This document shows positions 48,905 through 61,946 of a stretch of 64,000 bases of DNA, in pieces. The position numbers were made by a program, and so were the translations under genes. The stretch is from Paenibacillus sp. RC334 (lineage in GTDB: Bacteria; Bacillota; Bacilli; Paenibacillales; Paenibacillaceae). The DNA lies in assembly GCF_030034735.1 (NCBI RefSeq), contig NZ_CP125370.1:4325001-4389000 (forward strand), written 5' to 3'. Within the stretch, counting starts at the first letter, position 1, and each line of letters opens with the position of its first letter. The notes beneath the pieces were generated by a model. The model did not search any database and was not told the origin of the DNA. It was given only the letters and a program-made list of their open reading frames with translations.

Positions 48905-49669
48905 ATGAAAATCATATCTTGGAATGTTAATGGCTTAAGAGCCTGTGTGACCAAAGGATTTTATACTTATCTAAAAGAAACGAATGCTGATATTTTTTGC
49001 GTACAGGAAACCAAGCTTCAAGAGGGACAAATCCTGATGGAGAATATGGAGGAATACACACAGTACTGGAATTATGCCGAGAAAAAAGGATATTCTGGCA
49101 CCGCTATCTTCACCAAAATCAAACCTCTTTCTGTGCATTATGGACTTGAAGAAAATGGGGAACCTGAAGGCAGAACCATTACTTTGGAATTTGAGAAATT
49201 TTATCTGGTTAATGTATATACTCCGAATACCAAACGGGATTTGACCCGACTGCCATACAGACTGGAATGGGAGGACCGTTTCCGCAGCTATCTGCAACAG
49301 TTGGATGCATTGAAGCCTGTCATTGTTTGCGGAGATTTGAACGTGGCTCATCAGGAAATTGACCTGAAAAATGCGAAAGCCAACCACGGAAATGCCGGAT
49401 TTACGCCTGAGGAACGTGACAGAATGTCGCAGTTGCTGAGCGCTGGATTTATAGACACCTTCAGATACTTTAATCCTGACAGGACGGATGTTTATTCCTG
49501 GTGGTCCTACATGCCGAAGGTGAGAGAACGGAACATCGGCTGGCGGATCGATTACTTTCTCGTCTCGGACAGACTTCGCCCGCTGTTGATAGATGCAAGC
49601 ATTGATTGCCATATTACGGGCAGCGACCACTGCCCTGTTATACTGGATATGCAAGATATTTCAGCATAG
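48905..49669 (+). CDS. exoA: Exodeoxyribonuclease III / AP endonuclease
   Basis: A 254-residue enzyme of the EEP superfamily that cuts at abasic sites in base excision repair. It begins M-K-I-I-S-W-N-V-N-G-L-R-A and has the catalytic Q-E-T-K (metal), D-L-N-V-A-H and the C-terminal G-S-D-H-C-P motif. GGGAGAATTAATA precedes the ATG. It is the first plus-strand protein gene after the long minus-strand block. Confidence 0.97.
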   Translation: MKIISWNVNGLRACVTKGFYTYLKETNADIFCVQETKLQEGQILMENMEEYTQYWNYAEKKGYSGTAIFTKIKPLSVHYGLEENGEPEGRTITLEFEKFYLVNVYTPNTKRDLTRLPYRLEWEDRFRSYLQQLDALKPVIVCGDLNVAHQEIDLKNAKANHGNAGFTPEERDRMSQLLSAGFIDTFRYFNPDRTDVYSWWSYMPKVRERNIGWRIDYFLVSDRLRPLLIDASIDCHITGSDHCPVILDMQDISA

Positions 49670-49700
49670 TCCCCCCTTACACAAAAATTTATGCAGTCTT

Positions 49701-49740
49701 AAAAGCCGTCATGCTCTGTTATTGCAGCATGACAGCTTAA
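49701..49740. terminator. Convergent terminator between exoA and the bgl locus
   Basis: GCCGTCATGCT (49705-49715) and AGCATGACAGC (49726-49736) pair with one mismatch around a 10-nt loop. A/T-rich sequence flanks both sides, so it could serve both the exoA and the bgl transcripts. Confidence 0.65.
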
Positions 49741-49758
49741 ATTATAATGATAATCTGT

Positions 49759-51945
<2,187 letters not shown>

Positions 51946-51946
<1 letters not shown>

Positions 51947-52839
51947 TACATTTCCACCTCTCTTCTGCGCAAGTAATACAGAGCAATCATCGACACCGTA
52001 AATACGAACAGGAACTGGATCATAGCTACTGCGGAAGCAAGGCCGTAATCCGACGTCCCGGAGCCGAAGGCTGTTGCATACACATCAAACGCAAGTGTCG
52101 TCGTGTTGAATTTACCACCTGTCAGCACATAAATAATGTCAAAGGTTTGCAATGCACCAATAATGGACAGCAGCATATTGACTGTAAAGGACGGCGCAAT
52201 CATCGGAAAGGTAATGTTTTTGAACGCTTTCCACCCAGAAGCGCCATCCATATACCCTGCTTCATATAAATCATTGGGAATGGATTGGAGTCCGGCTAAG
52301 AAAATAGTCATCGAGTAACCCATGTACATCCAAATTTGCACAAAAATAATCAGTTCAAATGCAATATCATAGTCCCCGAAAAAGTTGGAGCTGGTTCCAA
52401 AAAAGTTCATCATGGCTTGCGCAGGACCGCCAAGCGGATTGGCAATCAGCTGCCAGATCAGTCCGGATACCGTTACCCCAAGCACAACGGGCAGGAAAAA
52501 TACAGCGCGGTAAAACACATCACCCTTGAGCTTTTTATTAATAATGACGGCCATGAACAGCCCTACTGCATTTTGAATCACAACCACAGCTACGGCGAAA
52601 TATAGGGAACGACCAATAGATGCGATTCGATCTCCAGAATCGGAAGAGGTAAAAAAGGTCATATAATTCTCGAATCCAACAAAATTCCACGTTTGTCCCG
52701 GAACCCCTGAAGCATTTGTAAAGGAAAACAGTACGGTTACCATTGAGGGACCAAAGCCAAGAAGCAAATAGAGCAGCACCGGAATACTCAGCAAAAGATA
52801 CGGCATTAACCGGGCCGCACCCTTTCCGAAGGGATACAT
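51946..52839 (-). CDS. Carbohydrate ABC transporter permease (MalF type)
   Basis: A 297-residue permease with about six membrane helices and an EAA loop (Y-E-A-G-Y-M-D-G-A-S-G-W). I prefer ATG 52839 (M-Y-P-F-G-K) because AAAAAGG lies 10 nt upstream; a GTG at 52848 is closer to the ribosome binding site but too near. Second gene of the operon, after the lipoprotein. Confidence 0.92.
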
Positions 52840-52912
52840 GGGCCTCACACCTTTTTACATTATTATGGGAGCTTTACAGTTGCCAATTTGCGCTCATGTA
52901 AAACCTTTTGAT

Positions 52913-54241
52913 TTATTTAGGGGCTGCCGCATCCCAGTCTGCCTGGGATTTTTGGGCAAGCTCCAAAGGCGTCTTTAGCGGACCGGCAGGCGTCAGAAAT
53001 TCAGCATGTACGCTGGCATCCTTAATGTACTGTCCAACATTCTTACGATTGATAAACAGCTGATCCCAAGAGAGCTTGAAGTTCTCCAGTGAGGGCTGGA
53101 TTTCATTAACAAATTCACTACTTATCTTCACATCAGGCTGTGTCGGCAAAAATCCGGCGGCGTTCACAAAATCCGTATAGTTCTGCTTTTCGGAAAGCAT
53201 TTCAAGCCATTTGATCGCATAATCCTTGTTTGGCGACTTTTCCAATACCATCCATGTCATATCGTACTTGCCTGCAAGGTTCTTATTTTTTGCCGGATCA
53301 TTGCTGCCTGGAATCGGGAAATAACCAAATTTCATCTCTGGATTGGCTGTCTGGATCGTCGTTGCATCCCACGTGCCATCTGCAATCATAGCTACACGCC
53401 CTGTAGCAAACAAGCTTGGCAGGGTTCCATAGTCAATCCCCATAAATCCACCAATGGCGTTGTTCATCAAAATTTGTGTTTTTTCCAGCACCTCAAGCTG
53501 GACGGGATCTGTCAGCTTCGTCTTCCCTGTCCACAGCCCTTTAATATATTCCAGCTGATCATCATGGATAGAGGCTTGAAGCCCTTGGACTGCAAGATTA
53601 ATAGGCCAAACATCCTTACCGCCGAAACCAATCGGTTCTACGCCGTTGTCCTTGAGCACCTTCATAACATTTACCAGCTCATCCCAAGTTGTGGGCACAG
53701 CAAGATTATATTTTTCAAAAATCTCTTTGTTATAGAACAGACCTGTAAGTGCCACCTTACCCATATTTACACCGTATACCTTGTCCTTATAGGTCATGGC
53801 ATTTTTGACATCTGTAGGATTATAGTTTTTTATAAAAGCTTGATCCGACAGATCGGCTATTAGTCCTCCGTCAATCCATTGCTTCCACATCGGATCAGCT
53901 GCTCCCTTGGACCATTCCTGCGGAGCGCCTACGAAGCTGAATTTCAGAGGAATAATGTCTGCATCACCGGATGAACCAGCATTCATACGTGTTTGCATCA
54001 GTTGATCATACGTTGAGTCAGCAGGAACTGTCGTATACTCTACCTGAACATCTGGATACTTCTCTTCAAACTTTTTATTAAATTCCTTTATATAGTTATT
54101 AATATTTTCCTGTTGCCAATGAATAATCTTTAACGTGACCTTCTTATTCCCCTCCTGTGCAGTTCCGCTACCTTTACCGCAAGCGGCCAATACCACGATT
54201 AAAGCGGTTACAAGAAGTAAAGAAAAACTCTTTTTTAGCAT
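52913..54241 (-). CDS. Sugar-binding lipoprotein of an ABC importer
   Basis: A 442-residue extracellular solute-binding protein, family 1. The signal peptide ends in the lipobox L-A-A-C with C21 as the lipidated residue. Aromatic and acidic residues typical of sugar binders follow (for example G-V-N-M-G-K-V-A-L-T-G-L-F-Y-N). ATG 54241 has a GGGGGGA ribosome binding site. It lies opposite the LacI-type gene across a 295-nt divergent region. Confidence 0.93.
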   Translation of the reverse strand: MLKKSFSLLLVTALIVVLAACGKGSGTAQEGNKKVTLKIIHWQQENINNYIKEFNKKFEEKYPDVQVEYTTVPADSTYDQLMQTRMNAGSSGDADIIPLKFSFVGAPQEWSKGAADPMWKQWIDGGLIADLSDQAFIKNYNPTDVKNAMTYKDKVYGVNMGKVALTGLFYNKEIFEKYNLAVPTTWDELVNVMKVLKDNGVEPIGFGGKDVWPINLAVQGLQASIHDDQLEYIKGLWTGKTKLTDPVQLEVLEKTQILMNNAIGGFMGIDYGTLPSLFATGRVAMIADGTWDATTIQTANPEMKFGYFPIPGSNDPAKNKNLAGKYDMTWMVLEKSPNKDYAIKWLEMLSEKQNYTDFVNAAGFLPTQPDVKISSEFVNEIQPSLENFKLSWDQLFINRKNVGQYIKDASVHAEFLTPAGPLKTPLELAQKSQADWDAAAPK

Positions 54242-54317
54242 TGCAGAATCCCCCCATAACATTTTAGAATACATACATCCACACATTACGAAAGCAGTTT
54301 CGTTGTTTACATTTACC

Positions 54318-54346
54318 ATTATGTAACGAATGATCTGTATTTGTAA
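54318..54346 (-). promoter_or_regulatory. Probable promoter of the sugar ABC/bgl operon
   Basis: TTACAA (54341-54346) and CATAAT (54318-54323) on the minus strand with a 17-nt spacer, about 75 nt before the lipoprotein gene, within the divergent region. Confidence 0.55.
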
Positions 54347-54507
54347 ATAGAGATTTGTGAAATATCAAAAAAAAGATGAACCACCACTAAATTAAACTTA
54401 TTTTTCCATATTATATTAAAATATATCCTAAAAGCACTGTTGACTCTCCTCTATGAGGTAGCATAGAATACGAGTAATCATTAAATTTAGAATGCAAAGT
54501 CAATTCA

Positions 54508-54523
54508 ACTAAACCAGTTTAGT
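54508..54523. promoter_or_regulatory. LacI-type operator-like palindrome before the regulator gene
   Basis: ACTAAAC and GTTTAGT form a perfect 7-bp inverted repeat around a central CA, immediately before the GGAGG of the LacI-type gene. The position is suited to autoregulation. Whether it also controls the divergent operon about 160 bp away is open. Confidence 0.65.
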
Positions 54524-54536
54524 TTTGGAGGATTTC

Positions 54537-55577
54537 ATGAATATAAAAACAATAGCGAGTATGGCAGGCGTTTCTGTAGCAACGGTTTCAAAAATTATAA
54601 ATAATTATACGGATATCAGTGAGGAAACCCGGCAGCGGGTGCTTAAAATTATGGAGGAAACAGGCTATAGACCCTCCTCCTCGGCTAAAACGCTTGCTAC
54701 CAAAAAATCAAATCTGGTAGGCGTTATATTCGCTGGCAAGCTGAATGTCGATTTTAGCCATCCTTTTTTTGTAGATATCATTAATGTCTTCAAAAAACAG
54801 ATTGGCTTGCTCGGTTACGACCTGCTGTTTTTTTCGAATGAAAAATTTCTGGACAATGGAGAGGACTATTTGGCTCGTTCGAAATATTTTTCAGTGGACG
54901 GGTGCATTATTATTGCCGGAGATGAAGTGGAGAAGAGCGTTTTTGATCTCGACGCCAGCCCCATCCCCTGCATTGGTGTCGATATTGAACTAACCGGATC
55001 CAGTTCCTGTTACATTATGTCCGATAATCAGAAGATCTCAATGAAGGTTGTTGAGCATTTTTACATGAATGGTTACCGAGATATGGGTTTTATTGGAATT
55101 GAACGCCCATCCCTGGTAATTAAGGAGAGAGAAGAAGCCTTTATCACTTCACTAAAACGGTTTAGTCTTGATGTCAGACCCGAATGGATCGTGTATGCTA
55201 AGGACTACGCGGCGGAAGATGGATACCAGATAGCGAAGGCGTGGATCCAGCAAGGAAATTTGCCAAGGGCTATTTTTGCGGCTACCGACCTGCTTGCCTT
55301 TGGTGTCATCCGTGCTTTCAAGGAAAGCGGCTTGAGGGTACCCGAGGATATTGCTGTGGTGGGATGTGATGATATAGAAGCCTGTCGTTACACCGATCCT
55401 CCACTGACCACTGTAAAACAAGATAAACAAAAAATAGGACGACTAGCCGCTATGGTGCTATTTGACCTGATGAATAAACAAATGGAAACGAAATGTATTA
55501 AAGTAGAACCGGAGCTAGTCATTCGGAGCTCCTGCGGAGCCCGGCAAAATTGGAACCATACGAAGGTTAAGGGCTAA
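54537..55577 (+). CDS. LacI/GalR-family transcriptional regulator
   Basis: A 346-residue regulator with an N-terminal helix-turn-helix (3-22, [17 protein letters not shown]) and a periplasmic-binding-protein-like effector domain (about 60-335). The hinge region contains [12 protein letters not shown] 54537 follows GGAGGATTTC. It is divergent from the beta-glucoside ABC operon and is most likely its repressor, with a sugar as inducer; this is inferred from position. Confidence 0.93.
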   Translation: MNIKTIASMAGVSVATVSKIINNYTDISEETRQRVLKIMEETGYRPSSSAKTLATKKSNLVGVIFAGKLNVDFSHPFFVDIINVFKKQIGLLGYDLLFFSNEKFLDNGEDYLARSKYFSVDGCIIIAGDEVEKSVFDLDASPIPCIGVDIELTGSSSCYIMSDNQKISMKVVEHFYMNGYRDMGFIGIERPSLVIKEREEAFITSLKRFSLDVRPEWIVYAKDYAAEDGYQIAKAWIQQGNLPRAIFAATDLLAFGVIRAFKESGLRVPEDIAVVGCDDIEACRYTDPPLTTVKQDKQKIGRLAAMVLFDLMNKQMETKCIKVEPELVIRSSCGARQNWNHTKVKG

Positions 55578-55669
55578 GATAAGTTGGGCTAATAACATAT
55601 CTCATAGAGTGTGCCAGCTTTCTATAACTCTTTAACGAAAAAAGGGAGTCACCTCAGTGTTACATGACT

Positions 55670-55720
55670 ATGCCCCGTAAGATGGACACTTTGAGAGAAA
55701 GTGTCCATCTTACGGGGCAT
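55670..55720. repeat. Perfect 23-bp hairpin between the LacI-type gene and glpK
   Basis: The arms 55670-55692 and 55698-55720 are exact inverse complements (they begin ATGCCCCGTAAG and end CTTACGGGGCAT) around a GAGAG loop. On the plus strand TTTAAGTTTTAATC follows, so it could end the LacI-type transcript; the minus side has no T run. The stem is unusually long for a simple terminator. No transposase gene is near. The rest of this 267-nt intergenic space shows nothing recognisable. Confidence 0.75.
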
Positions 55721-55844
55721 TTAAGTTTTAATCAGAGTAAACAACAGTGGTGGAGCGGATAAAATATAACGCCCAATTCAACTGTCTTACGTGTAACCGA
55801 AAAAGACATTGCGTTGCTCTAGAAGAGATCCTTCGTTTAAGCTA

Positions 55845-57368
<1,524 letters not shown>

Positions 57369-58190
57369 TTATGCTGTCATTTTATGAGCTTTATCACTTT
57401 TATAAGTACGGCTGAAACGAAAGGTAAGCATAAGCACCACTACAATCATACCCAACACAATCCAGAAAGCTGGAGTCATATTCCCTTTAAATACGGTCTG
57501 GTAAAACAACCCTCCGAAAGAGCCCCCCAGCAACGGACCTACAATTGGCACCCAGGCATATTTCCAGTTCGATGTGCCTTTACCGGGAATCGGCAGCAAC
57601 CAATGCACAAGACGCGGGCCCAAATCTCTAGCCGGATTAATAGCATAACCTGTAGTCCCGCCGAAGGACAAGCCAATGCTGACAACCAGAAAACCCACAA
57701 TGAGTGGATTCAATCCCTCAGCGAAGGAGTTGGCACCGAATGACTGCAAAGCAAGAACAAAGATGAAAGTACCTATCATTTCACTAATCACGTTAGCGAA
57801 TGGATGATCCATAGCCGGTCCTGTAGCAAATACACTGAGTTTGGTTGCTGTGTCCTCCGTCTCTTTCCAGTGGGGCAAATAATGCAAAACCACAATCACG
57901 GCACCCGCCATGGCCCCAAGAAGCTGAGCTGCAATATAGCCCGGAACATCCCTCCACGGAAAAACTCCCTGAAATGCAAGCGCCAGCGTCACCGCCGGAT
58001 TTAAGTGTGCTCCGCTGATCTGACCAACCGCATATACCGCAACGGCGACCGCGAGCCCCCACCCCAATCCGATCACAATCCAGCCAGAGCCGTGGGCAAA
58101 TGATTTTTTCAGGGACACCCCTGCGCACACTCCGCCACCTAGGGCAATAAGGATCATCGTCCCTATGAATTCGGCTGCGTATGGCGACAT
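57369..58190 (-). CDS. glpF: Glycerol uptake facilitator (aquaglyceroporin)
   Basis: A 273-residue MIP channel with six membrane helices and two half helices. The first N-P-A is at 64-66 and the second at 185-187, followed by R-D-L-G-P-R, the aspartate being typical of glycerol-conducting members. GAGGAGGTAGGTTGT precedes the ATG. It is the first gene of glpFK. Confidence 0.95.
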   Translation of the reverse strand: MSPYAAEFIGTMILIALGGGVCAGVSLKKSFAHGSGWIVIGLGWGLAVAVAVYAVGQISGAHLNPAVTLALAFQGVFPWRDVPGYIAAQLLGAMAGAVIVVLHYLPHWKETEDTATKLSVFATGPAMDHPFANVISEMIGTFIFVLALQSFGANSFAEGLNPLIVGFLVVSIGLSFGGTTGYAINPARDLGPRLVHWLLPIPGKGTSNWKYAWVPIVGPLLGGSFGGLFYQTVFKGNMTPAFWIVLGMIVVVLMLTFRFSRTYKSDKAHKMTA

Positions 58191-58335
58191 ACAACCTACC
58201 TCCTCAATAGATCAACCGATTTTCAATCGCTTTCACCGCGCACAAAAAAAGAAAAGCCATCACAAACCGCCCCCTGTGCTCTAACATGGGATGTCTGCGT
58301 GGCTCTCTTGTCTCCGTCACGATTATTAACTTAAA
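58191..58335 (-). promoter_or_regulatory. glpFK leader with intrinsic terminator (probable GlpP-type antitermination)
   Basis: On the minus strand AGCCA-CGCAGAC and GTTTGTG-A-TGGCT pair (12 bp with two G-U pairs and one bulged A, within 58255-58304) and are followed by TTTTCTTTTTTT. This terminator lies between the promoter and glpF, so transcription into glpFK must be permitted by antitermination. In Bacillus the RNA-binding protein GlpP does this with glycerol-3-phosphate. The glpP gene is not in this window. Confidence 0.75.
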
Positions 58336-58341
58336 TTTGAT

Positions 58342-58368
58342 ATTATATAAGCATGTAAGCGATGTCAA
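58342..58368 (-). promoter_or_regulatory. Promoter of glpFK
   Basis: A consensus TTGACA (58363-58368) precedes an overlapping TATAAT (58342-58347, 15-nt spacer) and TAATAT (17-nt spacer) on the minus strand. Strong SigA-type promoter. Confidence 0.8.
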
Positions 58369-58740
58369 CTGCGTACAGATTATTTTCGGTACGCGATCCG
58401 AAATTCTGAAAGATGAAATACAACGGTTGATGTAGTAATCCGACCCCTGAGCTTAGGCACGTGTGATCTTCATGTAAGAGACGCACGCGCTTTTTTAAGT
58501 CAGCATTTTGCATCATTCGATTTCCAACGCTCGAAAGTACAATAGATAGACCAACTAAACCGTTTCGATCTATAGATTGCTGATTTGAAATCGCTCTTGG
58601 GATTGTTGCAAAATGCTCAAGTGGATATACGTTTCAAATTTTTTGTTTTTGGTTAAGGCATATGCACATAAATGGATAACAGATTCATATGATGGAGCTA
58701 AACCATTCACAACTTGTTCAGCAGGTAGACCAACTCAGAC
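58369..58740. other. Intergenic region between the glpFK promoter and the second sugar ABC operon
   Basis: No credible gene. A weak hairpin with a T run lies at about 58461-58496 on the plus strand. A partial match to the LacI-type operator half site (ACTAAAC, 58554-58560, followed by CGTTT) is present. The promoter of the following ABC operon must lie in the distal part, but I could not pick one with confidence. Confidence 0.4.
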
Positions 58741-58758
58741 AGCAAGGAGGGAAATGAC

Positions 58759-60042
58759 GTGAAGACAGTACGATGGCTGGTGTTATGTCTTGCTTTCCTC
58801 ACTATGTTTAGTGGTTGTAGCGGCCCTCTGTCCTCTGAAAGTCATTCATCTGAAAGCAATTTGCCAAACCACAAAAAGATAACGCTTACATTATGGTACT
58901 GGAACCGTTCTATTGACGATGAACTACTCGCTCGTGCCGAAAAGCAGTTTCCCGACATTAAATTGAACACCCAAAAAATCGGCGGTGATTTCAAAGCCAA
59001 GCTCAAGACGACTCTGGCAGCCCGTTCCGGTGAACCGGACATCGTAGCTTTGAACGACTGGATGGTAGAGTTATTTCCTAGTGCGGATCGTTTTTATGAT
59101 TTGAGAACACTGGGAGCAGATCAATTCAAGGATCAGTATTTGGAGTGGAAATGGAATCAGGGCATTACCCCTGATGGCAGCATGATTGCCTTTCCCATGG
59201 ACACAGGCCCTACCGCCCTCTTCTATCGCAGTGATCTCTTTGAACAGGCGGGTCTGCCCAGTGATCCTGAAAAGGTCAGTGCTACGATTCGCACATGGGA
59301 CGACTATATGGTTGCCGGAAAACAGCTTCAGCAAAAGCTCGGAAGTCGTTCGTTTTTAGCTGATAATATTGTAAACGTTTACAATCAGATGCTTGCTCAA
59401 AATACAGACCTGTACTTCAAGCCGGACGGCAGCTACATCGGTAATCAATCCCCTCATATCCGTTTGGGCTGGCAAACCGCCGTGGCTTTTCACAAGAAGC
59501 ATCTACTCGCCAATGCGGATGGCTGGACCCCCGAATGGAATGCTTCGGTCAATAACGGAAAAGTTGCCTCTTTTATAGGTGCAATCTGGATGAAGCAAGT
59601 TCTCACGGAGGCTGCGCCGGATACTGCGGGCAAGTGGAGAGTCGCCCGTGCCCCTGGAGGGGACGGCAATTTGGGTGGATCTTTCATTTCCATCCTCAAA
59701 TCCAGCAAACACCCCAAAGAAGCCTTTGAAGTCCTGACCTGGCTGCAAAACCCGGAACACCAGTTGGAAGCCTACCAAAAAATCGGGCTGTTCCCGTCCA
59801 CTCCTGGCGTCTATGACGATCCTGCCATGGAGACACCCGAGCCTTTCTTTGGCGGTCAGGCCACCGGACTGATCTTTGCCGCCTCCGCACGTAATGTCAA
59901 AAGCAGCTATTTCGGCGAGCGTTATCCTGTCATTCACGGCATTGTGACACGTCGCCTTGCCAATGTCGCCAAGCAGGATGCCGATCCCGATGCATTATGG
60001 ACGGAAACGATGGACCGAATCGAACGGGAATTACAGCGGTAA
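58759..60042 (+). CDS. Sugar-binding lipoprotein of a second ABC importer
   Basis: A 427-residue family-1 solute-binding protein with a signal peptide ending in F-S-G-C (C20). A serine-rich linker follows, then an L-T-L-W-Y-W-N-R-S start of the binding domain. The start is GTG 58759, with GGAGGGAAATGAC upstream. It is transcribed with two permease genes. Substrate unknown; no glycosidase is attached to this operon within the window. Confidence 0.92.
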   Translation: MKTVRWLVLCLAFLTMFSGCSGPLSSESHSSESNLPNHKKITLTLWYWNRSIDDELLARAEKQFPDIKLNTQKIGGDFKAKLKTTLAARSGEPDIVALNDWMVELFPSADRFYDLRTLGADQFKDQYLEWKWNQGITPDGSMIAFPMDTGPTALFYRSDLFEQAGLPSDPEKVSATIRTWDDYMVAGKQLQQKLGSRSFLADNIVNVYNQMLAQNTDLYFKPDGSYIGNQSPHIRLGWQTAVAFHKKHLLANADGWTPEWNASVNNGKVASFIGAIWMKQVLTEAAPDTAGKWRVARAPGGDGNLGGSFISILKSSKHPKEAFEVLTWLQNPEHQLEAYQKIGLFPSTPGVYDDPAMETPEPFFGGQATGLIFAASARNVKSSYFGERYPVIHGIVTRRLANVAKQDADPDALWTETMDRIERELQR

Positions 60043-60076
60043 AAAATCAAAAATTTAAAAAAGGCGTGTGGTCAAT

Positions 60077-60952
60077 ATGCTGAAAGAAATATGGAAGCAC
60101 CGTGCCGTATATGCCGCAATCTCGCCGTTTTACCTGCTGTTTGGCATCTTCGGCTTGTTTCCGATTGGCTTTTCATTATATCTGGCGTTTCACAAATGGG
60201 ATGGCATCGGAGATATGACCTATAACGGCTGGGGTAACTTTGGCTATCTTGTGACAGATAACGAATTTTGGCAGGCTGTGGGTAATACCTTTGCGATCTG
60301 GGTGTATTCAACGATTCCGATGCTATTTTTTGCACTGATGATTGCCTTCCTGCTTTATGCACCTTTTGTCAAAATGCGTACCCTGTGGAGGGTCGGATTT
60401 TTTCTGCCGAACGTGACATCCATTGTGGCTGTTGCCATCATCTTTGGCGCTTTATTTGCCAATAATTTCGGATTTCTCAATTACCTGCTGCAACTCCCGG
60501 GCTTGCCTATGATCCAGTGGCTTAATGTGCCGTGGGGGATCCAAATCGCCGTTTCCTCCATGGTTGTATGGAGATGGACCGGCTATAACGCGATCATCTA
60601 CCTGGCCGGACTCCAGAGTATTCCGCATGTGCTGTATGAAGCTGCGAAAATAGATGGAGCAACTGGAGCGCAAGCTTTCTTCCGCATCACCATTCCTATG
60701 CTTCGTCCGGTCATCCTGTTTACCGTAATTACGTCTACCATTGGCGGAATGCAGTTGTTCACCGAGCCGCAGGTGCTGGTCGGTAATGACGGTGGTGCCG
60801 GAGCAAGTGGCATGACCATTGTGTTGTATCTGTATCGTGAATCGTTCATTAACAACTATTTTGGATATGGTGCAGCCGTCGGATGGGGCATGTTCCTCAT
60901 TATTGCCCTGTTCTCCATCGTGAACTGGAAGCTCGTACAAGGCAAAAAATAA
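60077..60952 (+). CDS. Sugar ABC transporter permease (MalF type)
   Basis: A 291-residue permease with about six helices and an EAA loop (Y-E-A-A-K-I-D-G-A-T-G-A). ATG 60077 is used; AAAAAAGG lies 12 nt upstream. A GTG at 60068 is only 3 nt from that sequence. It follows the lipoprotein gene after 34 nt. Confidence 0.92.
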   Translation: MLKEIWKHRAVYAAISPFYLLFGIFGLFPIGFSLYLAFHKWDGIGDMTYNGWGNFGYLVTDNEFWQAVGNTFAIWVYSTIPMLFFALMIAFLLYAPFVKMRTLWRVGFFLPNVTSIVAVAIIFGALFANNFGFLNYLLQLPGLPMIQWLNVPWGIQIAVSSMVVWRWTGYNAIIYLAGLQSIPHVLYEAAKIDGATGAQAFFRITIPMLRPVILFTVITSTIGGMQLFTEPQVLVGNDGGAGASGMTIVLYLYRESFINNYFGYGAAVGWGMFLIIALFSIVNWKLVQGKK

Positions 60953-60975
60953 CGGCAGAAAGGGGGTTCTACAAC

Positions 60976-61803
60976 ATGATGCAGGCACGTGTAAAATCCG
61001 TTATTTTATATACCGGGCTGTCGACGGGAATGATTCTGTCGATGTTTCCTTTTTACTGGCTTATCGTCATGGCTACCCGTACAACTTCGGACATCTATCG
61101 TTTTCCACCACAGTTATGGTTTGGAAGCCACTTCTGGAGCAATGTGACGAGAGTATTGCAGCAGATTGATTTTGCCGGAGCTTTTTTTAATACGCTTTTT
61201 GTAGCCAGCTCCGTTACCCTGTTGGTGCTGTTTTTCGATTCACTGGCCGGGTTTGCATTCGCCAAGTTTGATTTTCCGGGCAAAAAAGCATTATTCATCA
61301 TTCTGCTGGCTACGATGATGGTCCCTTCCCAACTGTCGCTTGTCCCCTCCTTTGTCATGATGGCCGCCTTTGGATGGGTGGGCACGTTCAAAGCTCTAAT
61401 CATTCCGGGGATGGTGAATGCCTTCGGCATCTTCTGGATACGCCAATATGCAGAGGAATCCATTCCAAAGGAGTTGCTGGATGCAGGACGGATGGATGGA
61501 TGCAGCTTTTTTCGGCTGTATTGGAATGTGGCGCTCCCGATTCTACGTCCTGCGTTCGCTTTTCTCGGCGCATTCACCTTCATAGGAGCATGGAATGATT
61601 ATTTATGGCCGTTAATCATATTAACCGATGAGCGCAAATTTACGCTCCAGATTGCGTTGTCCCAATTAAACGGTATTTACAATACGGATTATGCGATGGT
61701 CATTGCTGGCACCCTGTTGGCTGTACTGCCGCTTATCATTTTATTTCTTTTCATTAGCCGCCAGTTTATTTCCGATCTTGCAGCTGGAGCAGTCAAAGAT
61801 TAG
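60976..61803 (+). CDS. Sugar ABC transporter permease (MalG type)
   Basis: A 275-residue permease with about six helices and an EAA loop (L-D-A-G-R-M-D-G-C-S-F-F). ATG 60976 follows AAAGGGGG; the open frame upstream overlaps the previous gene and is not used. Last gene of the operon. An ATPase is absent here too. Confidence 0.93.
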   Translation: MMQARVKSVILYTGLSTGMILSMFPFYWLIVMATRTTSDIYRFPPQLWFGSHFWSNVTRVLQQIDFAGAFFNTLFVASSVTLLVLFFDSLAGFAFAKFDFPGKKALFIILLATMMVPSQLSLVPSFVMMAAFGWVGTFKALIIPGMVNAFGIFWIRQYAEESIPKELLDAGRMDGCSFFRLYWNVALPILRPAFAFLGAFTFIGAWNDYLWPLIILTDERKFTLQIALSQLNGIYNTDYAMVIAGTLLAVLPLIILFLFISRQFISDLAAGAVKD

Positions 61804-61840
61804 ATTTACTGAGTCAGCTTTATCCTGCTCTAAAACGCAA

Positions 61841-61887
61841 AAAGGGAGTGTCCTCCCAGCCTGTAATGGCTGAGGGACACTCCCTTT
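61841..61887. terminator. Bidirectional terminator between the ABC operon and the symporter gene
   Basis: AAAGGGAGTGTCC (61841-61853) and GGACACTCCCTTT (61875-61887) pair perfectly, with a further inner AGCC/GGCT stem. T runs on the plus side and A runs on the minus side let it serve both convergent transcripts. Confidence 0.9.
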
Positions 61888-61946
61888 CGTTATCCTGGCA
61901 AATGATCTTGCAGAGTCAATATTCTTAAATCCGGATATATCGGACT

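Noticed and set aside
58461..58496. Hairpin with a T run that might end a small RNA
   Set aside because: Stem is interrupted, four bases separate it from the T run, and no promoter with good boxes lies upstream on the plus strand.
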